Counted from the stretch's first letter, positions 1 to 5,572 are shown. The stretch: 8,379 nucleotides of DNA from Acidobacteriaceae bacterium (GCA_003165855.1 PMXH01000102.1:503-8881); one strand, 5' to 3'. Translations and numbers: made by a program. Notes: generated by a model from the sequence alone, not told the origin.

Positions 1-61
1 CGTCCAGCGGATGAAAGTCTTCGATCTTTCCGGAAAGAGTGTTATAGAGGCGGAGTGCCAT
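1..61 (-). CDS. cysS: cysteinyl-tRNA synthetase, N-terminal fragment
   Basis: Only the first 20 codons are inside the window; the gene continues past its left edge. The visible peptide begins MALRLYNTLSGKIEDFHPLD. This matches the start of class I cysteinyl-tRNA synthetases, where a short strand (L-x-[IL]-[YF]-N-T-L-[ST]) precedes the Cys-x-x-Gly-x-T zinc and HIGH region. The enzyme charges tRNA-Cys with cysteine in the cytoplasm. The ATG start is at 61-59. A second ATG about 40 bases upstream is out of frame. There is no clear Shine-Dalgarno, but a good promoter lies at 100-129. The call rests on about 20 residues recalled against the family, so it is likely but not proven. Confidence 0.7.
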   Translation of the reverse strand, partial: MALRLYNTLSGKIEDFHPLD

Positions 62-99
62 AGATGATGACGAGTTCGTGAGTGCCGGGCGAATCTTTC

Positions 100-129
100 A
101 TTCTAGGGTGCGGCTGGAAAAGCGGTCAA
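100..129 (-). promoter_or_regulatory. sigma70-type promoter for cysS
   Basis: Read on the minus strand, TTGACC (129-124) and TAGAAT (105-100) are separated by 18 bases. Each box differs from the TTGACA/TATAAT consensus at one position. Transcription would start near base 93, leaving a 5' leader of about 32 bases before the cysS ATG at 61. This suggests cysS has its own promoter rather than depending on read-through from cdsA, which ends at 233. Confidence 0.55.
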
Positions 130-173
130 ATGGAGGGAGGAATCCAGCAGCATGAGCGGCGCCATCACCCGCC

Positions 174-192
174 CCTTGCAAAAAGCGCAAGG
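174..192. repeat. small hairpin downstream of cdsA
   Basis: CCTTGC (174-179) pairs with GCAAGG (187-192) around a seven-base A-rich loop. A weak outer GCC/GGC pairing is possible. It sits about 40 bases past the cdsA stop and could slow or process that transcript. No T-run follows on the minus strand, so I do not call it an intrinsic terminator. The rest of the 62-232 gap holds only the cysS promoter. Confidence 0.3.
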
Positions 193-232
193 AGCGGGGC
201 ACCCTTGTAATCTTCGAAGGCGCGTCGAGATA

Positions 233-1129
233 TTACTGCAGCAGCCGCCAAGCCCCATACGCCCACACGACCGGGACGGCGAAGAGCATGGCGTCGATGC
301 GATCGAGCATGCCTCCGTGGCCGGGGAGAATCGTGCCGGAATCTTTTGCTCCGGCGCCGCGCTTGATGAGCGACTCGACCAGATCGCCCAACTGCGCCGC
401 AATGTTGACCACCGCCGACAACAGAATGATCGGCCACAGTTGCGGCTGCTCCAACCCGAACATGCCATCGCGCCGTTCGATCAATCCAATCCGCAGCAGC
501 GCGGCGCTGATTCCGGGCGCGTGCTGCATCCACAGCGTGCCGACGATCACGCTGGCCATGATCGACGCCACCGCGCCTTCCCAAGTTTTCTTCGGGCTGA
601 TTTCCGGCGACATGCGGCGCCGCCCCAGCGACTTGCCCACGAAGTAAGCGAAGATGTCTCCCGCCCAAACCACCAGAAGCAAGTAAAGCAACCAGAATGC
701 TCCCGCCCACTGCTGGCGCAACTGCACCAGCATGGCCATGGGCAGAGCGATATAGGCGAAGGCGAACGCCGAGGCCGCCGCCGCCGGATAGGCGCTGCTC
801 ATCTGCGACCGCCGCATGGTGATGGTCAGAAAAATGAATGGAGCGATGGCCGCGGCAAATCCCACCCCAAGGACGAACTTCAGCGCCGAGAGTTGCGGGG
901 CTTCGCCGGCCGCACTCGCCGCCAGCAGCAGAAAACACAGTCCCACGAAGACGTAGGTTGGCAGACGCAGCGGCTGCACCCCGTAGGATTCGGTGAGCTT
1001 TAGAAATTCCTGCACCGTGACGAGCGCCACGGCTGCCGCTACCACAGCCACCACCGGCACCGGCGCGCGCAGCACCAGCAACATCACAATCGGAATCAGG
1101 ACAACCGCGGTCGCGATGCGCTTTAGCAA
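233..1129 (-). CDS. cdsA: phosphatidate cytidylyltransferase (CDP-diacylglycerol synthase)
   Basis: An integral membrane enzyme of 298 residues that converts phosphatidic acid and CTP to CDP-diacylglycerol, the branch point of phospholipid synthesis. The C-terminal family signature is clear at about residues 253-279: SLIKRGAGAKDSG followed by PGHGGMLDRID. It holds the conserved K-R, K-D, H-G-G and D-R-x-D residues of the CDS family. Hydrophobic segments begin at about residue 8 (LIPIVMLLVL) and recur through the protein, as expected for a polytopic member. The length is normal. The start is TTG at 1129. An in-frame TAG lies six codons upstream, and the first internal Met (residue 16) would cut into the first membrane helix. 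No strong Shine-Dalgarno is visible. It lies downstream of uppS after a repeat-filled gap of about 115 bases, so the two are probably co-transcribed. The usual next partners, dxr and rseP, do not follow here. Confidence 0.95.
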   Translation of the reverse strand: MLKRIATAVVLIPIVMLLVLRAPVPVVAVVAAAVALVTVQEFLKLTESYGVQPLRLPTYVFVGLCFLLLAASAAGEAPQLSALKFVLGVGFAAAIAPFIFLTITMRRSQMSSAYPAAAASAFAFAYIALPMAMLVQLRQQWAGAFWLLYLLLVVWAGDIFAYFVGKSLGRRRMSPEISPKKTWEGAVASIMASVIVGTLWMQHAPGISAALLRIGLIERRDGMFGLEQPQLWPIILLSAVVNIAAQLGDLVESLIKRGAGAKDSGTILPGHGGMLDRIDAMLFAVPVVWAYGAWRLLQ

Positions 1130-1140
1130 GTGAGATAGGC

Positions 1141-1236
1141 CACGCTACTGCGTGCTCAAGATTCGTGAAGTTTCGTATCAGGGTATGCCTTCAGGCATAC
1201 CGTAAGTGCAGCATCATCAATCGCGCCTTCAGGCGC
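1141..1236. repeat. multi-hairpin dispersed repeat (copy A) between uppS and cdsA
   Basis: Three short palindromes lie in a row. CACGC/GCGTG (1141-1145, 1150-1154) has loop TACT. GGTATGCC/GGCATACC (1182-1189, 1194-1201) is a perfect 8-bp stem with loop TTCA. GCGCC/GGCGC (1223-1227, 1232-1236) has loop TTCA. The last two are 21 bases apart. The core TTCGTATCAGGG at 1172-1183 also occurs inside the HD-domain gene at 5035-5046, followed there by the same hairpin-spacer-hairpin layout. No T-run follows on either strand. It may affect mRNA stability or the uppS-to-cdsA expression ratio; that is inference. Confidence 0.7.
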
Positions 1237-1244
1237 TGCGCGTT

Positions 1245-2027
1245 TCAGCCGGGATGATTCAGTCCGCCGTAGCGCCGCTCGCGTTTCTGATACTCGGCAA
1301 TACCCTCCAACAAATGCGAGCCTCGGAAATCAGGCCACAACGTTGACGTCACATAGATCTCGGCATAAGCCAACTGCCACAGCAGGAAGTTGCTCAGCCG
1401 CATCTCACCCGAGGTGCGCACCACCAGATCCGGATCGGGCAAATCCCGCGTGTAAAGATGACGCCCGACCGTGTCTTCGTCAATCCGCAGATGCTCCAGC
1501 CCGCCGTTCTGCGAAGCGGCGTTCACCATGGAGCGGAACGCATCCACCAGTTCGCTGCGCGCGCTGTAGTTCAGCGCCAGCGTGAGCACCGTCCCGGTAT
1601 TGCGCGCCGTACTCTGGCGCGCCCAGGCCATGCGCTCCTGCACATCTTCCGGCAGTTCGTGCTGCCGCCCAATGTATTCCAGGCGGATGTTGTTCTTGTT
1701 GAGCGTGGGAACTTCCGCCTTGAGATAGCGGCTCAACAGACGCATCAGGAAGTCGACTTCGCTCTTGGGCCGCTTCTTCCAGTTCTCTTCCGAGAAGGCG
1801 TAAAGCGTAAGCGCATGAATGCCGATGCGCGCCGCTGTCTCCACCGTGGAGCGCACCGCCGCCACTCCGGCACGATGTCCGGCCACACGCGGCATGTGGC
1901 GCCGTTTGGCCCAGCGCCCGTTGCCGTCCATGATGATCGCGATGTGTCGTGGGAGCCGCTCTGGATCAAGCTGCCGGTAGATTTCCGTTTCCTTGCGATC
2001 CAGCCCGGCGGGAACTTTGTGCTGCAA
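1245..2027 (-). CDS. uppS: isoprenyl (undecaprenyl) diphosphate synthase
   Basis: A cytosolic cis-prenyltransferase of 260 residues. It adds isopentenyl units to farnesyl diphosphate to make undecaprenyl diphosphate, the precursor of the lipid carrier for peptidoglycan and other surface glycans. The N-terminal motif IIMDGNGRWAKRR (31-43) holds the catalytic Asp34 and Asn36. His51 follows in GHRAG. SEENWKRP-type residues occur near 79-87. The C-terminal signature runs from DPDLVVRTSGE at 198 to LLWQLAYAE ending at 223, with Arg204, Arg210 and Glu223 in the expected substrate and Mg positions. Length is typical, with a slightly long N-terminus. The start is TTG at 2027, preceded by AAGGGGAT with a six-base gap, a good Shine-Dalgarno. 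The nearby upstream ATG is out of frame, and the first internal Met lies inside the catalytic motif. It is the first visible gene of a uppS-cdsA unit. Confidence 0.96.
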   Translation of the reverse strand: MQHKVPAGLDRKETEIYRQLDPERLPRHIAIIMDGNGRWAKRRHMPRVAGHRAGVAAVRSTVETAARIGIHALTLYAFSEENWKKRPKSEVDFLMRLLSRYLKAEVPTLNKNNIRLEYIGRQHELPEDVQERMAWARQSTARNTGTVLTLALNYSARSELVDAFRSMVNAASQNGGLEHLRIDEDTVGRHLYTRDLPDPDLVVRTSGEMRLSNFLLWQLAYAEIYVTSTLWPDFRGSHLLEGIAEYQKRERRYGGLNHPG

Positions 2028-2138
2028 CGTGATCCCCTTCGCATTGAAGCTAACATAGCCGGGAAGCGGGTCGCAATGACGCGAAGGGCACGCCTTCCCG
2101 GTAGCGGAAAGCCTCGACTTACGACTCTGCTTTGAAAG

Positions 2139-2159
2139 GGCGCGGCGTCAAGCCGCGCC
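2139..2159. repeat. GC-rich perfect hairpin upstream of uppS
   Basis: GGCGCGGC (2139-2146) and GCCGCGCC (2152-2159) form a perfect 8-bp stem with loop GTCAA. TTTGAAAG precedes it and GTAAAAA follows on the plus strand. The A-run lies on the wrong side for a plus-strand terminator, and no T-run follows on the minus strand. It therefore looks like a dispersed intergenic hairpin rather than a terminator. Confidence 0.5.
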
Positions 2160-2249
2160 GTAAAAACCCACATATCCAACAGCGGCTTCAGCCAAGAACG
2201 GCAGTTGTTGGGCAAAGCCAGGGGGTACCACCCCTCTTGTCTGGAGCGT

Positions 2250-2283
2250 AAATAGTTAGCGAAGAATTCTCCGCGAACTATTT
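2250..2283. repeat. 34-base imperfect palindrome, possible operator or element end
   Basis: The sequence is symmetric about 2266/2267: 15 of 17 base pairs match. Arms AAATAGTT (2250-2257) and AACTATTT (2276-2283) enclose GCG/CGC and a central AGAATTCT. The mismatches are 2258/2275 and 2262/2271. No unpaired loop is needed, so a dimeric DNA-binding protein could recognise it as duplex DNA, or it could extrude as a cruciform. It lies about 100 bases before the small plus-strand genes and about 220 before uppS. Its function is unknown. Confidence 0.6.
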
Positions 2284-2352
2284 TGCGGGGCCTCCTAAAT
2301 CGGGAAGGTCCCGAACAGCCAATGCAAACCATGGCCGAAAAGTTTGGCCTTC

Positions 2353-2379
2353 TTGGAGCCATCGCGTATCGGATATACT
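2353..2379 (+). promoter_or_regulatory. candidate promoter for the small gene pair
   Basis: TTGGAG (2353-2358) and TATACT (2374-2379) are separated by 15 bases. The -10 box differs from TATAAT at one base; the -35 box and the short spacer are less good. Transcription would start near 2386, right at the GTG at 2387, so the first small gene could be translated from a leaderless message. Confidence 0.35.
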
Positions 2380-2386
2380 AGCTTTT

Positions 2387-2551
2387 GTGAGGCAGCAGAA
2401 GAGCCCCGAAGTCGGTCAATCCGCGCAGGCGCCAAAGAAACTGCAAGGGAAGGAACTGCGCCGCGTCATGGAAGAATTTCGCGACACCAAAGACGACCGT
2501 CGTGCCAAAGAATTAAAGAAGATCATCAGCTCCTCCATCTGCGGTGGGTAA
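2387..2551 (+). CDS. small basic protein of unknown function
   Basis: A 54-codon open frame from GTG at 2387 to TAA at 2549-2551. I do not recognise the family. It is rich in Lys, Arg, Glu and Gln: the first half is polar (QQKSPEVGQSAQAPKK). The second half looks like a charged amphipathic helix (ELRRVMEEFRDTKDDRRAKE, then LKKII) ending in SSSICGG. No signal peptide or membrane segment is visible. The start is uncertain. GTG 2387 has no Shine-Dalgarno but sits at a predicted transcription start. ATG 2468 is in frame and would leave only 27 residues. Its stop abuts the ATG of the next gene with no gap, which argues that both are real and translationally coupled. Base composition is visibly less GC-rich than that of the flanking enzymes. 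Confidence 0.5.
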   Translation: MRQQKSPEVGQSAQAPKKLQGKELRRVMEEFRDTKDDRRAKELKKIISSSICGG

Positions 2552-2815
2552 ATGCCGTTTGGCAAACTCAACCTCAGACCCTCCAAAAGCAAAGTTGAAA
2601 AACTGCTGGACCGGGTTCGCACCCGAGAGATCACAGTGGACGACCTTATGGCGTTTCACGAATGGGCTCAAGCAGCCAGGCAATACCCCAGCGGAGATTG
2701 GTGCAAAGACTTCGGAACGTTTAAAGCTGTGGGAACAGGCCTGGAGCTGGACACCTTCCTGAACAAAGATCAACCGTGTTGGGGCGAAAGGCTTGACGAT
2801 CGGTTCCGACGATAA
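2552..2815 (+). CDS. conserved-looking small protein of unknown function
   Basis: An 87-residue soluble protein that I do not recognise. It starts MPFGKLNLRPSKSKVEKLLD. A predicted helical N-terminal half (KVEKLLDRVRTREITVDDLM) leads to an aromatic and tryptophan-bearing stretch (FHEWAQAARQYPSGDWCKDF), then DTFLNKDQPCWGERLD. The mix of hydrophobic and aromatic residues and the sensible codon use argue for real coding. The ATG at 2552 directly follows the TAA of the preceding small gene, with GGTGGG just upstream as a weak ribosome site. The stop lies 19 bases from the htrA-like gene stop on the other strand. The two-gene layout would suit a toxin-antitoxin or other small regulatory pair, but no motif supports that. 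Confidence 0.6.
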   Translation: MPFGKLNLRPSKSKVEKLLDRVRTREITVDDLMAFHEWAQAARQYPSGDWCKDFGTFKAVGTGLELDTFLNKDQPCWGERLDDRFRR

Positions 2816-2834
2816 GCTGGTAGCGGAGGCGATA

Positions 2835-3926
2835 CTAAGCTTTCGCCGCTTCTTCCGGCACGATCTTCAACTCCAGCTTCTCGGTCCGCCGCAGCACCGT
2901 CAGCGCGCAGCTTACGCCGACGCGAACATCGGTGAGCACGCGGTGCAGATCGTCCACGCCAGCCACTGCCTGACTTTCCAGCGCGACGATCACGTCGCCT
3001 TCGCGCACGCCCGCGCGCTGTGCCGGACTCTTCTCCTCCACCGACAGCGCGACCACGCCCGTTTCCTTCGGCAAATCATAGAAACGCACCACGCGGCGAT
3101 GGATCGGCACGGTCTGCGCCGAGACGCCGATGTAGCTGCGGCGAATGCGTCCGTCGCGCAGAAGGCGGCTGGCCACGAACTTCGCCGTGTTGATGCCGAT
3201 GGCGAAACATATTCCCTGCGCTGGCAAAATGGTCGCCGTGTTCACGCCCACCACTCGCCCCGCGGAATCCACCAGCGGTCCTCCGGAGTTGCCCGGATTG
3301 AGCGCGGCATCGGTCTGGATCACGTCATCGATCAGTCGCCCGGAATACGAACGCAATGAACGACCCAGCGCGCTCACCACGCCCGCCGTCACGGTTGACT
3401 GAAAGCCATAGGGATTGCCGATCGCAACCACCAGTTGTCCCACGCGAAGCTGTTGCGAATCGCCGAGAGCAGCGGCGGTGAGGCCAGGCTCGTCCACTCG
3501 CGCTTCGTTTATGCGGATCACGGCCAAGTCGCTCGCCGGATCGTCTCCGATCGCGCTTGCCGGCATGCGGCGGCCGTCGGCCAGCGTCACCTCGATGCGC
3601 TGCGCGTCATGCACGACATGGCTGTTGGTGAGAATCAGGCCATCGGGAGTGAATACGAACCCCGAGCCTCCTCCGCGCCGTTCACCCGAGCGCGTCCGGC
3701 CTGCGGATTGATGCACTTCGATGTTTACCACCGATGGGCTGATGCGCTTGACTGCGCCGGTTACCGCGCGTGAATACGCATCGAGCAGAGAATCGTCGGC
3801 AGAACTCGCGGCCGGCGCCGGTCCCCGCTGCGACTCCTCTCCCCATCCGTTCGCTTCAGGTTGATTCAACGATGCAGGGTGGGCAGACAGCGGAGAATAA
3901 ACACTTCCAGCTTCTTCCAAGTTCAT
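2835..3926 (-). CDS. HtrA/DegP-like serine protease with one PDZ domain
   Basis: A 363-residue trypsin-fold (S1C, DegP/HtrA family) endopeptidase. The catalytic triad is complete: His103 in TNSHVVH, Asp133 in SDLAVI and Ser214 in NPGNSGGPL. The protease domain spans about 55-255. One PDZ domain covers about 260-355 (SYIGV, then SPAQRAGVREGDVIVAL). Members usually degrade or refold damaged proteins in the envelope. Here the first 45 residues are Ala, Ser, Pro and Glu rich with no signal peptide or membrane anchor, so on sequence alone the protein looks cytoplasmic. The ATG at 3926 is the first possible start, because an in-frame TAG lies 24 bases upstream; the Shine-Dalgarno is weak. It is monocistronic: an intrinsic terminator lies upstream and a convergent gene downstream. 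One PDZ instead of two places it nearer DegS or HtrA types than DegP. Confidence 0.93.
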   Translation of the reverse strand: MNLEEAGSVYSPLSAHPASLNQPEANGWGEESQRGPAPAASSADDSLLDAYSRAVTGAVKRISPSVVNIEVHQSAGRTRSGERRGGGSGFVFTPDGLILTNSHVVHDAQRIEVTLADGRRMPASAIGDDPASDLAVIRINEARVDEPGLTAAALGDSQQLRVGQLVVAIGNPYGFQSTVTAGVVSALGRSLRSYSGRLIDDVIQTDAALNPGNSGGPLVDSAGRVVGVNTATILPAQGICFAIGINTAKFVASRLLRDGRIRRSYIGVSAQTVPIHRRVVRFYDLPKETGVVALSVEEKSPAQRAGVREGDVIVALESQAVAGVDDLHRVLTDVRVGVSCALTVLRRTEKLELKIVPEEAAKA

Positions 3927-3978
3927 GCTGGATAGATGTCTGTCGATCTATTTCGGATTCACACCGCGCTGAGGCCAG

Positions 3979-4009
3979 AAAAAAGCCGGGACCAAGGTCT
4001 GGTCCCGGC
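3979..4009 (-). terminator. Rho-independent terminator of the XRE regulator gene
   Basis: GCCGGGACCA (3985-3994) and TGGTCCCGGC (4000-4009) form a perfect 10-bp stem with a five-base loop. On the minus strand the stem is followed at once by six T residues (3984-3979). This is a textbook intrinsic terminator for transcripts entering from the XRE gene, whose stop is about 130 bases upstream. It separates that gene from the protease gene starting at 3926, so the protease promoter must lie between them. Confidence 0.88.
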
Positions 4010-4058
4010 ATTGAGTTGGCTGGTTGCCCGGATAAATTGAGCCGTTTAGCAGGCATGA

Positions 4059-4126
4059 CCCTGAGCGGAGCCGAAGGGGCGAACCTGCTGGCGAAATCCT
4101 GAGCCGCGCTTTTTGCGGCGAAGGAT
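4059..4126. repeat. dispersed intergenic repeat with extended hairpin
   Basis: Two elements lie in the trailer of the XRE gene. At 4059-4079 is an imperfectly palindromic CCCTGAGCGGAGCCGAAGG-type unit. At 4096-4126, ATCCT/AGGAT and GCCGC/GCGGC arms stack into a hairpin with a two-base internal mismatch and a T-rich loop. The first unit, read on the minus strand as CCCCTTCGGC-TCC-GCTCAGGG, nearly repeats 5598-5617. Units of this kind are scattered between genes in many GC-rich genomes. No role is known to me. Confidence 0.55.
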
Positions 4127-4141
4127 CTCGATTCGCTTTGA

Positions 4142-4726
4142 TTACGCAGTCCTTCTCGGCCGCACCGTTAAGTCCCGCAACTGAGTCAGGACGCTCGACA
4201 TCTGCATGCCGTTCAGTTGCGATACGAACGGCAGAATCTCGGCGATAAACTGATCCTTCATCAGTTCGCTGATTTCGTCCTGGCGGTTCTTTTCTCCGCC
4301 ACTGAGCAGTTCCGGCACGGTCACCTCCAGGGCTCGCGCCAGCCGTTCCAGGGACGACAGCGTCGGCGTAGCTTTCTCGTTCTCAATCTTGGAAACGTAG
4401 GTCCGCGGTACGGACATGCGTCCCGCGAGTTGCCGCTGGCTCAACCCGCTCCGCAAACGCAGCGAGCGGATCGACGCGGCCAGGTTCAGGTGTCCGCGGC
4501 CCATCCCGGGCATCGGCATCATTACCGGCGGCGCCATCACCACTGGTTCGGGCTCGGGCTCCTCGTCCAGGGACGAGTGGCAGCGGCGGCAATTGTTGTT
4601 GACCGTACGGAATTGAACCAACAGGCAGTGATCGCAACGGACGACTTCCCGTGAATCTACCGGGGCAAGGGTCGTGGCCATCGGGTTGTGGGAGTGCCAG
4701 AGCGGGCTACTCCTGGAACCTAACAT
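4142..4726 (-). CDS. zinc-ribbon plus XRE-family transcriptional regulator
   Basis: A 194-residue DNA-binding protein with two parts. Near the N-terminus, Cys31-x2-Cys34 and Cys46-x2-Cys49 form a likely zinc ribbon. An acidic then Pro/Met-rich linker follows (about 54-78). Residues 84-141 form a Cro/C1-type helix-turn-helix, with LSQRQLAGRMSVPRTYVSKI holding helices 2 and 3. The C-terminal 50 residues are a helical tail that may mediate oligomerisation. The target is unknown. The ATG at 4726 is the longest start; ATG at 4681 (MATTLAPVD) is an equally plausible shorter start, and neither has a clear Shine-Dalgarno. It is transcribed divergently from the HD-domain gene, which makes that gene a candidate target, by inference only. 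Its transcript probably ends at the terminator at 3979-4009. Confidence 0.85.
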   Translation of the reverse strand: MLGSRSSPLWHSHNPMATTLAPVDSREVVRCDHCLLVQFRTVNNNCRRCHSSLDEEPEPEPVVMAPPVMMPMPGMGRGHLNLAASIRSLRLRSGLSQRQLAGRMSVPRTYVSKIENEKATPTLSSLERLARALEVTVPELLSGGEKNRQDEISELMKDQFIAEILPFVSQLNGMQMSSVLTQLRDLTVRPRRTA

Positions 4727-4755
4727 TTGGGGGAGAGGTTCCGACTGCAGCCCTC

Positions 4756-4785
4756 AATCTGCGGTACAAGTCCTGTGCGTGTCAA
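4756..4785 (-). promoter_or_regulatory. tentative promoter for the XRE regulator gene
   Basis: A perfect TTGACA lies on the minus strand at 4785-4780, with CAGATT (4761-4756) 18 bases on, matching the -10 consensus at only three positions. Transcription would start near 4749, about 23 bases before the ATG at 4726. A TAAAAT on the plus strand at 4789-4794 could be a -10 for the divergent HD-domain gene, but I see no partner -35. Evidence is weak for both. Confidence 0.3.
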
Positions 4786-4867
4786 GGTTAAAATGGATGA
4801 AGCCGTAGATCTTGCCGGCGAAAACCGGAGCTAAGCGGTGAAATCCCGCAGAAACAGGGCAGAAAGC

Positions 4868-5572
4868 ATGATTAATCGTGAAGCCGCGTGGTGTTTACTA
4901 ACTGAGTTCACCCAGTCGGAAAGTTTGCGCAAGCACGCGCTGGCGGTGGAGGCTTGCATGCGTGCCTGTTCTCGAAAGTTCGGTGGCGGCGCGTCGTATC
5001 AGGAGAGCACCGGTTCGTCTCGAGACGGCTTCGCTTCGTATCAGGGCACGCCTTCAGGGGTGCCACAAAGCGACCACAAAGATTCGGGGGCTTTAGCCCC
5101 TGAGGGCATGTCCGAGGAAGACCTGTGGGGCATTGTCGGACTCATTCACGACTTCGACTACGAGAAGTATCCCAGCCTGGAAGACCATCCCTACAAGGGC
5201 AAGGAAATCCTGAAAGAGCGGGGATGGCCTGAAGTGATCCGCCGAGCCATCATGTCGCACGCCGAATATACCGGGGTCACGCGCGATTCGCCGATGGAAA
5301 AAGCTCTTTTCGCCTGCGACGAGCTCGCCGGATTCATCACCGCCGTGGCCTTGATCAAGCCGGGAAAGTCGCTGGCCGAGGTGGACGCGAAATCGGTGCG
5401 GAAAAGAATGAAGGACAAAGCCTTCGCCCGCAAAGTGAATCGCGACGACATCGTCAACGGTGCCGCCGCGCTCGGCGTGGATTTGGATGAACACATCGCC
5501 TTTTGCATTGCGGCGCTGCAGGGGGTCGCGGACAAGCTGGGATTGGATGGGAGTGCAGCGAAGACGGCGTAG
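4868..5572 (+). CDS. HD-domain metal-dependent hydrolase with in-frame repeat insert
   Basis: A 234-residue soluble protein of the HD superfamily of metal-dependent phosphohydrolases; the substrate is unknown. Likely ligands are His23 (ESLRKHALAVE), His94-Asp95 (LIHDFDYE) and Asp151 (FACDELAGF); His107 and His131 (MSHAEYTG) are also conserved-looking. The C-terminal part (SVRKRMKDKAFARKVNRDDI to DLDEHIAF) is typical of a bacterial family that I recall as about 190 residues. The excess is a stretch of about 41 residues (about 40-80, DNA 4985-5107), low in complexity and containing ASYQE and ASYQG 14 codons apart. It coincides with a palindromic DNA repeat. It falls between the first His helix and the HD dyad, so it may form a surface loop. 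Start: ATG 4868 fits my memory of homologues. GTG 4838, with GGAG seven bases upstream, would add ten residues. The gene converges on hutH. Confidence 0.85.
   Translation: MINREAAWCLLTEFTQSESLRKHALAVEACMRACSRKFGGGASYQESTGSSRDGFASYQGTPSGVPQSDHKDSGALAPEGMSEEDLWGIVGLIHDFDYEKYPSLEDHPYKGKEILKERGWPEVIRRAIMSHAEYTGVTRDSPMEKALFACDELAGFITAVALIKPGKSLAEVDAKSVRKRMKDKAFARKVNRDDIVNGAAALGVDLDEHIAFCIAALQGVADKLGLDGSAAKTA
4994..5100. repeat. palindromic repeat (copy B) inside the HD-domain gene
   Basis: Within the coding frame lie a perfect 12-base palindrome CGTCTCGAGACG (5016-5027), GGCACGCC/GGGGTGCC (5045-5052, 5057-5064; loop TTCA, one mismatch) and GGGGC/GCCCC (5087-5091, 5096-5100; loop TTTA). The last two are 22 bases apart, against 21 in copy A at 1141-1236. 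TCGTATCAGG occurs here at 4994-5003 and 5036-5045, and in copy A at 1173-1182. The element contains no stop codon in the reading frame used. Confidence 0.8.

Larger units (their letters stand above)
2028..2386. other. 359-base divergent spacer rich in inverted repeats
   Basis: This gap lies between uppS (minus) and the small gene pair (plus). I find no convincing gene in it. An open frame running through it on the minus strand extends the uppS overlap frame and lacks protein-like composition. It holds an 8-bp GC stem at 2139-2159. It also has CCAACA/TGTTGG (2176-2181, 2206-2211) enclosing GGCT/AGCC, a GGGGT/ACCCC hairpin (2222-2234) containing GGTACC, and a 34-base near-perfect palindrome at 2250-2283. 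Near its right end is a candidate plus-strand promoter. I could not identify a good minus-strand promoter for uppS. Confidence 0.6.

Noticed and set aside
174..192. Hairpin after cdsA as an intrinsic terminator
   Set aside because: The stem is only six base pairs and no T-run follows on the minus strand.
152..1003. Long plus-strand open frame of 283 codons opposite cdsA
   Set aside because: It is antisense to a certain cdsA and its translation is rich in Arg, His and Gln with no recognisable fold, as expected of a shadow frame in GC-rich DNA.
1141..1236. Hairpin cluster as a CRISPR array
   Set aside because: The units differ in sequence, are spaced irregularly and are self-complementary stems; there are no identical repeats with unique spacers and no cas genes.
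1745..2362. Minus-strand open frame overlapping the uppS 5' end and crossing the divergent spacer
   Set aside because: It runs out of frame through the uppS catalytic motif and through the hairpins; its composition is Arg/Ser/Pro-rich and not protein-like.
2344..2598. Plus-strand 84-codon frame overlapping both small genes
   Set aside because: Its product is Arg/Gln/His-rich and lies out of frame with the two abutting small genes, which have better composition and a coupled junction.
4793..4834. 13-codon upstream open frame (ATG to TAA) before the HD gene
   Set aside because: It has no ribosome site and no attenuator-like codon run or hairpin follows it, so there is no support for a leader peptide.
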